A stretch of DNA of 64,000 nt from Stenotrophomonas sp. Iso1 (GTDB lineage: Bacteria > Pseudomonadota > Gammaproteobacteria > Xanthomonadales > Xanthomonadaceae). The stretch lies in the NCBI RefSeq assembly GCF_027497995.1, contig NZ_JAODBT010000001.1:124001-188000 (forward strand), in the 5' to 3' direction. How positions within the stretch are numbered: position 1 is the stretch's first letter; each line of letters begins with the position of its first letter. Under the pieces are notes generated by a model. It made no database searches, was not told where the DNA came from, and saw only the letters and a program-made list of their open reading frames with translations. Of the stretch, positions 50,644-60,300 are shown in pieces. The position numbers were made by a program, and so were the translations under genes.

Positions 50644-52788
50644 ATGACGCGCAAACCGCTTACCGCCGCGCTGGTGCTGGGCATGAGCCTGGCTGCTGCC
50701 GCCAACGCCAACGAGGGCATGTGGATGCCCACGCAGTTGCCGGAGTTGGCAAAAACGCTGAAGGAGGCCGGTTTCAAGGGCAATCCGGCGGAACTGGCCG
50801 ATGTCACTGCGCCGCCGTTGAGTGCGGTGGTGCGGGTGGGCGGTGGCACCGGTGCGTTCGTGTCGGGCGATGGCCTGCTGCTGACCAATCACCACGTGGC
50901 CTATGGCGTGATCCAGTACAACGCCAGCAAGGAACACGACACCATCAACGAAGGCTTCATCGCCCAGGGCCGTGCCGATGAGCGCGCCGCCAATCCGGAT
51001 TACCGCGTGTTGGTGACGGTGGGCTTCGACAAGGTCACTGATGACGTGCTCACGGATGCACGCGGCAAGACCGGGCGTGCTTACTACGATGCCGTGGAAA
51101 ACGCGCGCAAACGTATCGTTGCTGACTGCGAAGCCGAAGGCGGCGTGCGCTGCTCGGTGGCCAACATGTATTACGGCACCGACTTTTACCGCATCCGCCA
51201 GCTGGAGCTGACTGACATCCGTCTGGTCTATGCCCCGCCGCGCGCCATCGGCAACTACGGCGACGAAATCGACAATTTCATGTGGCCGCGGCACACCGGC
51301 GATTTCACCTTGCTGCGTGCCTATGTTGGCAAGGACGGCAGGCCGGCGCCGTACAACAAGGACAACGTTCCCTACCAGCCGCCGGCACATGTGAAGATGG
51401 CGGCCGACGGCCCGAAGGAAGGCGACTACGCGATGTTGGCCGGTTACCCGGGCACCACCTACCGCCTGCGTACCGCCGCTGAATTCAGCAGTCAGATCGA
51501 CACCGTGCTGCCGCGCCGCGTTGACGTGTTCCAGCAGTTGATCGACACCATCGAATCCGTCGGCAAAACCAATGCCGATGCACGTACCCGCTACGCATCG
51601 CAGCTGCAGTCGTTGAAGAACAATCGCAAGCGTGCAGCCGGCGAACTGGAGGGCCTGCTGCGCAGCGATGCCAAGGCTCAACGTGCACAGGATGAGCAGG
51701 CCATGCTGGCCGCCACCGACAGCAAGTACAAAACCGACATCGACGCATTGTTTGCATCGCTGGCTGCGGATCGCGAAGTTGGCAACAGCGAGTTCCTGGT
51801 GACGTTGTTGTCCAGCCAGACCCAGTTGCTGCGTTCGGCATTGCTGCTGGAGCGGTTGCGCGTGGAATCGCTCAAGCCCGACGCCGAGCGTGAAGCCGGC
51901 TACCAGCAACGCGATCAGGCGCTGATCGAAGGTGTGCTCAAGCAAGTGCAGCGCCGCTACGACCCGGCCGTGGAGAAAGCGATTCTCACCGCGTTGCTCA
52001 CCCGCTATCAGCAGCTGCCCGATGCACAGCGCAACGCGCATTACGACACCCTGTTCGGCCGCACGCCGGCGCAGCTGGCCACGCGCCTGGACACGCTGTA
52101 CGCGCAAACCCGTTTGGGCGAGGAAGCACAGCGCTTGTCGCGCTTTGAAAGCGCACGCAAGGGAGCTGCCATTGAAAGCGATCCGCTGACGGCAGTGGCC
52201 TCGGCATTGGTGGCCGCCCAGCTCGATGCTGAGCGCCAGAGCAAGGAGCGCGAAGGCGAGCAGTTGCGTCTGCGTCCGTCCTACATGCAGGCGTTGTTCG
52301 CCTGGCGTGCCGCGCAGGGCCGCGCGGTGTATCCGGATGCCAACAGCACGCTGCGCATCAGCTACGGCAAAGTCGAGGCACTGCATCCGCGCGATGCGGT
52401 GAGCTATTCGCCCGTCACCACGGTGGCTGGCATCGTCGAGAAGAACACCAACACGGTGCCGTTCGACGCACCCAAACCACTGCTGGAGGCCATCGCCAAG
52501 GGCGATTTCGGCAGCACGGCCGATCCGGTGTTGAAAACGCAGACGGTCAACTTCCTGACCAACCTGGATACCACGGGTGGCAACTCGGGCTCGCCGGTGC
52601 TCAATGCACGCGGTGAGTTGATCGGCCTGAATTTCGATTCCAACTGGGAATCGGTGAGCGCCAGCTGGTGGTTCGATCCACGCTACAAGCGCGCCGTGCA
52701 TGTGGACATGCGCTACCTGCGTTGGCTGCTGGCCAAGGTCTACCCGGCGCCGGAACTGTTGAAGGAAATGGGCGTGCCGGTGGAGTAA
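50644..52788 (+). CDS. S46-family dipeptidyl peptidase (DPP11-like)
   Basis: 714 residues with a signal peptide (KPLTAALVLGMSLAAAANA). S46 enzymes are periplasmic serine exopeptidases that remove N-terminal dipeptides. The catalytic His lies in LLTNHHVAYG (83/84), the Asp region is NYGDEIDNFMWPRHTGDF, and the serine is in GGNSGSP (S648). Eighteen residues after the serine, the position that separates DPP7 (Gly) from DPP11 (Arg or Ser) is Ser (S666, in NFDSNWE). This predicts the DPP11 type acting after Asp/Glu. A GGAG ribosome site precedes the ATG. Two hairpins follow the stop. Confidence 0.92.
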   Translation: MTRKPLTAALVLGMSLAAAANANEGMWMPTQLPELAKTLKEAGFKGNPAELADVTAPPLSAVVRVGGGTGAFVSGDGLLLTNHHVAYGVIQYNASKEHDTINEGFIAQGRADERAANPDYRVLVTVGFDKVTDDVLTDARGKTGRAYYDAVENARKRIVADCEAEGGVRCSVANMYYGTDFYRIRQLELTDIRLVYAPPRAIGNYGDEIDNFMWPRHTGDFTLLRAYVGKDGRPAPYNKDNVPYQPPAHVKMAADGPKEGDYAMLAGYPGTTYRLRTAAEFSSQIDTVLPRRVDVFQQLIDTIESVGKTNADARTRYASQLQSLKNNRKRAAGELEGLLRSDAKAQRAQDEQAMLAATDSKYKTDIDALFASLAADREVGNSEFLVTLLSSQTQLLRSALLLERLRVESLKPDAEREAGYQQRDQALIEGVLKQVQRRYDPAVEKAILTALLTRYQQLPDAQRNAHYDTLFGRTPAQLATRLDTLYAQTRLGEEAQRLSRFESARKGAAIESDPLTAVASALVAAQLDAERQSKEREGEQLRLRPSYMQALFAWRAAQGRAVYPDANSTLRISYGKVEALHPRDAVSYSPVTTVAGIVEKNTNTVPFDAPKPLLEAIAKGDFGSTADPVLKTQTVNFLTNLDTTGGNSGSPVLNARGELIGLNFDSNWESVSASWWFDPRYKRAVHVDMRYLRWLLAKVYPAPELLKEMGVPVE

Positions 52789-52804
52789 ACCCGCTCGCTG
52801 AGTG

Positions 52805-52868
52805 CGCGGGGGCTTGGTCACGAAGGCCCCCGCGTGGCTGTTTGGTGCGGCCCGTCGATGGCCGCACC
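52805..52868 (+). terminator. Two consecutive hairpins after the S46 gene
   Basis: First hairpin: CGCGGGGGC / GCCCCCGCG (52805-52834) with a 12-base loop extended by a U-G and U-A pair. Second: GGTGCGGCC / GGCCGCACC (52844-52868), perfect 9 bp. The remainder of the gap to 53209 is gene-free. It contains a dyad GTCAGT-A-ACTGAC (53134-53146) and AT-rich DNA before the regulator gene. Confidence 0.65.
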
Positions 52869-53133
52869 GCAGTGCAAACCGTGGTGATGGAGAGCCTGTG
52901 AGGCATCCACGTTTTTCCGCGAGCCGCACCTGGGCGGGTGATGCGTATTCCGTATCACCTGTTTGGTGGGTCAAACCGCCAGCGATGCAGGCCTTGCCAC
53001 GGCACGTGTCGCAGAGACCGGAGCAACGGGTTTTCACCGGGATTGCCCGCGTTCAGACCGTGCTGCAGCCACGTTGGAAGGACTGGCTGAGGGTTTTTTC
53101 CTCGGAGCCATAAGAAAGTTCTTTATGACCTTC

Positions 53134-53146
53134 GTCAGTAACTGAC
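53134..53146. promoter_or_regulatory. Dyad upstream of the OmpR-like regulator
   Basis: Perfect 6-bp arms GTCAGT / ACTGAC around one base, 64 bases before the regulator's GTG, within its AT-rich promoter region (TAATAT and TATATT follow at 53159 and 53169). A related CAGTC-TTTT-GACTG hairpin occurs in the leader of the adhesin gene. Operator function is a guess. Confidence 0.3.
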
Positions 53147-53209
53147 ATTACGCTGGGCTAATATCCCCTATATTGGGCAGATTCATGTGCCTCACGCCGG
53201 GGGAACTGT

Positions 53210-53956
53210 GTGGTAACGCAACAACTGGACAACGCGTCGGCTGCTGCTGGCGATGCTTTGGCGCTGGCTTTGGCGCCGCTGCGGGTATGGATTGTCGGTA
53301 GCTTGGACGTTGTGTTGCCTCTGCAGCGCTATGGCGCGCAGGTGCACGCAATGGACAGCATCACCGCGCTGTACCGCGAGCTGGCCATCGTGCCGTGCGA
53401 CGTAGTGCTGATAGACACCGCCTTGGTGGATGACGATCTGTCCACCACCGTTGAACACCTGCGCCGACGCGACGACCTTGGCGTGGTGCTGTTGGTGGAC
53501 GCCAAAACCCCGCACCGCGTGGCTGAGGGCCTGTGGGCCGGCGCCGACGCCTGCATGTCACACCGTCCCGATGTGGAACTGCTTGCCGCCAAGCTGTCCA
53601 GCCTGAGGCGGCGCTTGCCGGGAGAGCCGGTACAGATGATGGAGGCCGCCGCTGCCGGTGACACTTCCACCGCGTGGGAACTCGAGTCGGGCGGCTGGAA
53701 TTTGCGGGCACCCAGCGGCCAAGTTCTCGCTTTGACCGAGGCCGAGCGTTCGTTCTTGACGCTGTTGTTTGCCTCTCCTGACGAAACGATAGGCCGTGAG
53801 CGATTGATAGCAGCGCTCACCAACCAGCCGTGGGCCTTTGATCCACATAGGATTGAAGTGCTGGTGCACCGCCTGCGTAACCGTGTCCGCAGCGTCACTC
53901 GCTGCACCCTGCCCATCCGCGCAGTTCGCGGTTCAGGTTATCGCCTGACGCTCTAG
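53210..53956 (+). CDS. OmpR/PhoB-family regulator with degenerate receiver
   Basis: 248 residues from a GTG at 53210 with GGGGGAA 5 bases upstream. The N-terminal ~130 residues have a receiver-like fold. It lacks the acidic pair of the first loop (WIVGSLD replaces the usual xxDD) and the conserved lysine (CMSHRP replaces KP), although an Asp is present at the phospho-acceptor place (LIDT, D69). The C-terminus (about 160-248) is a standard OmpR winged helix with RERLIAAL, HRIEVLVHRLRNRV and RGSGYRL. No kinase gene is adjacent. It ends 346 bases before the giant repeat protein on the same strand and is a candidate regulator of it. Confidence 0.82.
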   Translation: MVTQQLDNASAAAGDALALALAPLRVWIVGSLDVVLPLQRYGAQVHAMDSITALYRELAIVPCDVVLIDTALVDDDLSTTVEHLRRRDDLGVVLLVDAKTPHRVAEGLWAGADACMSHRPDVELLAAKLSSLRRRLPGEPVQMMEAAAAGDTSTAWELESGGWNLRAPSGQVLALTEAERSFLTLLFASPDETIGRERLIAALTNQPWAFDPHRIEVLVHRLRNRVRSVTRCTLPIRAVRGSGYRLTL

Positions 53957-54302
53957 TTCACGGTTTTTTATTCAGCGCCTACTTATCTAAATAAATGTGA
54001 TGTGGGTTCACATTAATGAACGCGCAAAAGCTAAATTTCAGTTAAATCAAAAAGATAGCTTGAAAGCGAGCTGATGACAGTCTTTTGACTGATAGCAAGT
54101 GAGAGTTTTCGCAATAAACTGGCACTGTAACCCCTGAACGGCGGCGTAAGAATTCCCCCGTTCACGAAACTCCTGAAATAGGAATTTCGTTCTGACGGCT
54201 CGTTATTTGGGGCGGGCCGCCTTCCAGCCAATCACGCATTACGTGGGTCGTCCTCTACAGGACGGACCGGCGGCGCAGCGCGTTTGTAAATGGGGTTACC
54301 CG
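53957..54302 (+). promoter_or_regulatory. Long AT-rich, hairpin-rich leader of the giant repeat protein
   Basis: 346 bases with no gene, markedly AT-richer than the surroundings. Visible structures are a dyad AATGTGA-N7-TCACATT (53994-54014, resembling a Clp/CRP site but with a 7-base spacer), CAGTC-TTTT-GACTG (near 54077-54090), TGAACGG / CCGTTCA (54135-54164), CGAAACTCCT pairing with AGGAATTTCG apart from one mismatch (54165-54189), and CGTCCT-CTAC-AGGACG (54249-54264). A GGGG ribosome site lies 7 bases before the GTG at 54303. It probably combines promoter and a structured untranslated leader. No known riboswitch was matched. Confidence 0.55.
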
Positions 54303-57300
54303 GTGAAAAAGCAGCTTAAGCAGGACATGGACATCCTTGATTCGGTCAACGTGGTTGGCCGGAAAAAACGGGAAGGGTTTGGTAGCCGATTTGTACGGGC
54401 AGCCTCCATTCTTCTGCTGGGCTGGATAGCCCCGGCCACTGCCATGGCCGCGGTGGATCTGCAGATCACCGACTTCTCCGATACCGGTTATGACCCTATT
54501 CCGGCTGGTTCGACGATTAGTTACGCCGTAACGGTCGACAACGGGGGCAATGACCCCTCAGGCCCCGTCGCGGTCCTGTTCGACCTGCCGTCGGGTTTCA
54601 TTCTGTCCGCAGATGCTCCTCCTTACTGCACAGCCGTCAGCACCCTTACTGGTTCGCGTGTCACCTGCCTGTTGCCGGCGCCGCTGCAGCCCAACGGCGG
54701 TTCGGAATACTCCTTCGCGTTGCCAGTCACCACACTCACCGCCGTCGATGACAGCCATTCGGCACGTGCCTCGGTCGGCAACGCGAACGCGTTGCCGGAT
54801 GCGAATACTCCGCTGCAATCGCTGCCGGGCAACGATCCGTTCTTTGGTGGTGAGGCCAACACCAGCAACAACACCCTCGAACAGACCACGACGCTGACCG
54901 AAGCGACCAACCTGAGCCTGGAAAAAACGGCCTCGGTCAACCAGGTCACGGGCGGCGGCGAAATCACCTACACCATGGCCGTGACCAACGCGGGGCCGAC
55001 TGTGGCCACCAAGTTTGTTGTGGAGGATGTACTGCCTTCGACCCTGTCCTATGTCGCAGGCAGCGCGGCCGGTGCTGGCTGGTCGTTCTCTGGCCCCAAC
55101 GGCACTTACACCGGCCAACTGGCGGTTGGGGCCACGGCCACTTATACGTTCCGTGCCAAGGTCAATGCCGAAAGCGGCACCGTGGTGAACCCTGCGGAGG
55201 TCAAGACCGGCGCAGGTGAGCCTATCGATCCGGTAACGGATGACAACAAGAGCACGGTTGCAACCACCGTAAGCCCGGGTGCCGATCTGTCGCTGGAAAA
55301 AAGGCCTGACCCAGCCATCGTAGCGGCGGGCGAGCTGGTCACCTTCACTCTGTTCATCCGCAACAATGGCCCCAGCACGGCGACCAACGTCACCGTTGTC
55401 GATCCCATGCCGGCAGGCTTCCTGATCGAATCGGTGGACGCATTCCCGGCGGGTTGGAGCTGTGCGCCCAACCCGGCCAACACCCAGCTCAATTGCAGCG
55501 TCTCTTCATTGGCCAGTGGCGGGCCGGTGGAAATCAAAGTGACCGCACGGGTACCGGTCAACGGCGTCAACAGCAGCGGCACCGTGTCCAATACCGCCAC
55601 GGTTGGTTCAGACGTCGACGACCCGGTGTCGAGTAACAATTCGGGCACCACCAGTATCGATGTGCTGCCGGACGGCGCCGATCTGGCGATGGCCAAGAAC
55701 AAGAGCCCGGCACTGGTGCCAGTCTGGGTGAGTGGTCAGTCCAAAACCGACAGCATGATGACGTCGGAAATGACCGTCACCAACAAGGGGCCGCGCGCGG
55801 TCGAGGGTGATGTCCAGATCGTGGATACGCTGGCGGTCGGCGAGCAGCTGGTCGACGCTGTCGGCGATCCGATCACGGCCGGCGTGCCGTTTGATCCTGA
55901 TGGCAGCGGCGCCTGGCGTTGCGTCGCCACGCCGTACCTGACCGGTACGCAGCAGAAAGTGACCTGCGACCAGCTCACCGGCTATTCGATCCCGAACGGT
56001 GGATCCTCGCCGAAGCTCACGCTGCATACCCTGGCCCGTGAAGCCGGTGCCCTGCAGAACGAGGCATGCACCGGTGGCAGCGGTGGCTCCAAGGAGCCGA
56101 CCACCGCCGGCGGTATCAACCTGGATCCGACCACTACCAACGATTGTGCAGGTGGCAATTCGCGCGCTACCCAGCAGTACGCCGAACTGTCCATCGAGAA
56201 GCTCACCAACGGACCGGGTGACGCTGACAACGAACTGGCCGTCGGCGACAGCACGGTGAACTTCACCCTGAAGGTCACCAACTCGACCACCTCTGGTGCG
56301 ACCGGCGGCATCATCGTTGCCGATCCCATTCCCGGTTACATCGCTGGCGTGACCAGCGTCACCAGCACGCCGGTGACGGGCTGGACCTGTGGGATGGAAT
56401 CCAACAACTTTACCTGTCGCTCCAATGCCGGCACCAAGTTGCAGCCGGGGGCGTCGGTAGAGTTCAACGTCGCCGTCACACGCGGCCTGGTCGATAGCAA
56501 TGGCGTGGCGGGTAATCCCCGTTGCGGCAACGTTGCCAACCGGCACTGCAATGTCGCCGAGGTACGGATCGACAAGACCCACCCGGATGCATTGGGTGAG
56601 CTGAGTAACAGTGGTCAGTTTGCTGCCGACTGGTTTTCGGTGGCTCCGGTCACCAACGTAAGCACCAGGAAAGCGATTACGGCGGGTAATCCGGGTCGTG
56701 TGGGTACTGAAAGTGCCTACCAGATCACCTACATCAATGACAAAACCTCGCCCGCACCGGGAGTCATCTTCCGTGACACCTTCACGTTGAAGGCGAACGA
56801 TGCCGGCTTTGTGCTGGTGTCGGCCTCGCGGACCGGTGGCGGCGTCACCGCCTGTACCGTGGAAAAACCGCTGCAGCTCGGTGTGCAGGAGGTTCTGTCT
56901 GCTGTCAGTGGCCAGTATTCGTACAGCAATACCAGTGGGTCCGAGGCCAAGCTTGTCATCAGCTGTACCCCCATCGACATGGGGCGCCAGGCTACCCAGA
57001 CGATGTCTGTGCGGATACGCCCGAACATCGATGCCGGCAACACCACCGGGCGCACCTTGTTCAACGAGGCCGACTTCACCTTTACCGGCCCGAGCAGCGG
57101 CCCTGACTTCAATTACAACTCCAATACGGCCGATGACAAGAGCACCGCGATCTTGAGCTTTGATCAAGGCACGGTTGATCTGATCACCAACAAGGAAGAC
57201 CGCGGCTTCACCGGGGCGGTGGATCCGCTGGGCTTCGATTCCAGTGCGGGCGGCAGCGCCAACAACCGTGTTTTCTATCGGGTTTCGGTAACCAACAATG

Positions 57301-60300
57301 GTCCGTCGCTGGCAACCAATGTTCATATCGATGACACCATCACGCCGCCGGCCCGTGCCACGGGTACGCAGGTGGGCCTGGCGTTCATCGGTAGCATGAC
57401 GGGCCCGGTCACCGGCCCGACAGGTCCGCTGGTTGCGCCGGGTTCGGGCGGCCTGTGCTACGGCACCGGCAGTAACGGCACCTCCACCGCCACCGGTGAG
57501 CCGATCTCCATCCGTTGCAAAATGCCTGCAACGGGCGCCGGCATCGTTGAAGACGGTGTGATCGCCAGCCGTTCGACCAGCCATCTGTTCCTGGTGTACG
57601 AGTACCTAACGGCTCCGCCGGGTGCTGGCGAAACCCTGAGCAACAGTGCCACTGCCAGCTCCAACGAGAACGACACCAACCCCAACAACAACACCGGTAG
57701 CCAGACGACTTCGATCCGGTCCCGCGTAGACCTGACCATCGTCAAAACGGCGCATGAGCTGCTGCCGCAGGGCATTCCCAGCACCACGCTGCCAGCTGAT
57801 GCAGGCCCGCTGGGCCTGCGGCAGAAGTTCTGGTACGTGATGGAAGTTGAAAACAAAGGCCCGGGCCATGCGCTGAACGCGCTGATCGACGGTGAGGTGA
57901 TTCCGGGTGCCTTGGTGAAGGACACCTTGCCGGCGGGGCTGGAGGTCATTGGTGGTGCGGCTGCGATCACCTGGCAGAAGACCGGTACCGCGATCGCCGA
58001 TGAGCCGGGTGCGGTGACAACCGATGGCGGTAGTTGTGCGCTGGACGCTGGCAATGCCATCAGCTGTAACTTGGGTGACATGTCCGTGGGCGGCCGTGCC
58101 CGTATTCTGGTGCCGGTACGCTGGACCAGCTATCCGCCAGGCGACACGGCGATCAATACCGGCGTGGTGACGACCAGTCAGGTCGAGTCCAATCCGAACA
58201 ACAACACCGACGACGTCACTGTCACGCTGCTGCGCTCTTCGCTGGCCGGTACGGTCTTCCATGACCAGGACCGCACGGGCGGCAACGGTGGCATCCAGAA
58301 CGGTGCCGACGCGGGTATTTCCGGCTTCAAGCTGACCTTGACCGGTAGGGACCTGTACGGCGATGACATCACCACTTACCTGACCGAACAGCAGCGTACG
58401 GTGACCACCGACAGCAACGGCCGGTTCAAGTTCTCGGACCTGGCGCCGGCGGATGCTGCGGGCTACACCTTGGTGCAGACGCAGGACGCCAAGTACGTCA
58501 ATGGTGATATCGATCCGCCGACCACCGGCACCGGCGCGCCGTCGCATGGCGGCACCTACGCACAGGTGGACCCGGCCAACGTAAAGACCTCGAACACGCG
58601 CTACAGCGGTATCGCCTTGGCAATGGGCGTGGATGCGGTCGACTACAACTTCCCGGAAATCCGTCGTCCGACACTGTCGGGTCACGTGTATGTCGATCTG
58701 GATGAGAACGACGTTTTCACTACCGGTGCAAACGGCGACCCGGCGATTGATAAAGCCACGGTCATCCTGCAAAGCAGTACCGGTGCGCCGATCGCCAGCG
58801 TCGAGACGGACGCCAGCGGGCGCTACCAGTTCACCGACCTTGATCCGTTGATCGAGTACGTGCTGGTGCAGCCGTTGCCGACGCCGAACTATGTCAACCG
58901 CCCCTCGGCGGTGAAGGCCGGCACCATCGGTACAGTGGCCTGTGCCGCTGGTTTCTGTGCGGTGGAAAACCGTAGCGGCGATATCGATGCGATCACCAAG
59001 ATCGACATGTCCGCAGGCCTGGACGGCGTGGACTTCGATTTCGGCGAGCAGGCGTTGAGCGACATAAGCGGCTACGTCTATGTGGACCGCGATGCTGATG
59101 GCAAGTTCGACCCGACCAAGGACAACGACGTCAACAACACCGGTACCTCGCGCCCGAACGGCGGCCTGGAAGGTATCGAGATCGTCCTGACCCCGTACGA
59201 CCGTCTGGGTGTGGCCCAGGCACAAGTGACGGTGTTCACCAACAGCGACGGCTACTACGAGTTCCTGGACCGTCAGGCCGGCCTGCGTTACACGCTGCAC
59301 CAGAAGCAGCAGCCCGTCGGCTATGCCGATGCGGCGGAAAACCCCATCACCGCGCCGATCAACATCCCGTCGTTGAAGGTCAACGGTGCCACCGACAACA
59401 ATTTCGGTGAGAAGTTGGCGTCCTTGGCCGGTTTTGTGTACGAGGATTTCTCGGCCAATGCGGCAACCAACAACAACGGTGCAAAGGATGCCGGCGAGAA
59501 CCTGATTGCAGGTGTCACGCTGGCGCTGAGCGGCACCGACGTGAACAACAACTCGGTCACTCGCACGACGACGTCCGATGCGGCTACCGGTGCTTACAGC
59601 TTCGGTGATCTGCTGCAAGGTACTTACATCATCACTGAGACCCAGCCTGCAGGTTATGAGGATGGCAAGCACACGGCTGGCAACGCCGCCACGCCGGGTA
59701 ACACGTCGGTGGCCAACATCATCAGCGGCATTGGCTTGAATGCAGGCCAGGATGCGCTGGGCTATCTGTTTGGCGAGCTGAAGAAGAGCCAGATTGAAGG
59801 TACGGTTTACCTGGATCTGGACGACAACGGCAACCAGAACGGTGCCGAGCCGGGCATCGCGGGTGTGACTATCACCCTGGAAGTGGAAACGACGACGGGC
59901 ACCTGGGAGCCGGTTGTCACCGCGCAGCCGATCATCACGGATGCCGATGGCCACTACAGCTACGCCGATGGCGTGATTGGTAAGAGTTACCGCATCACCC
60001 AGACGCAGCCGACCGGCTTGGCCGACGGCAAGGAAAACACCAGCAACGTCATCACGATCACCAATCTGCCGGTGGCCGGTTCGAAGGACAACGACTTCGG
60101 TGAAATCGCCGCGGTGCTGTCGGGTGTGGTGTATCTGGACCGTAACGACAACGGCGTGCAGGACAGCGGTGAACCGGGCCTGCCGAACGTTGAGGTGGAG
60201 TTGCCTGCGGGCACGGTCGATGCCTTGGGCAACACCGTGGCCAAGGCTGTCACCAATGCCAGTGGCGAGTACGAGTTCGTGCATCTGCTGGCGGGCACCT

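Noticed and set aside
50605-53037. 810-codon minus-strand frame opposite the S46 peptidase gene
   Set aside because: Antisense shadow of a gene with a full catalytic triad and signal peptide.
53994-54014. Confident Clp/CRP binding site
   Set aside because: The arms fit TGTGA/TCACA but the spacer is 7 bases instead of the canonical 6, so it is only recorded as a dyad.
54120-54302. c-di-GMP riboswitch in the leader of the giant gene
   Set aside because: Considered because a GGDEF gene is in the window, but the conserved GEMM core and tetraloop pattern are not present.
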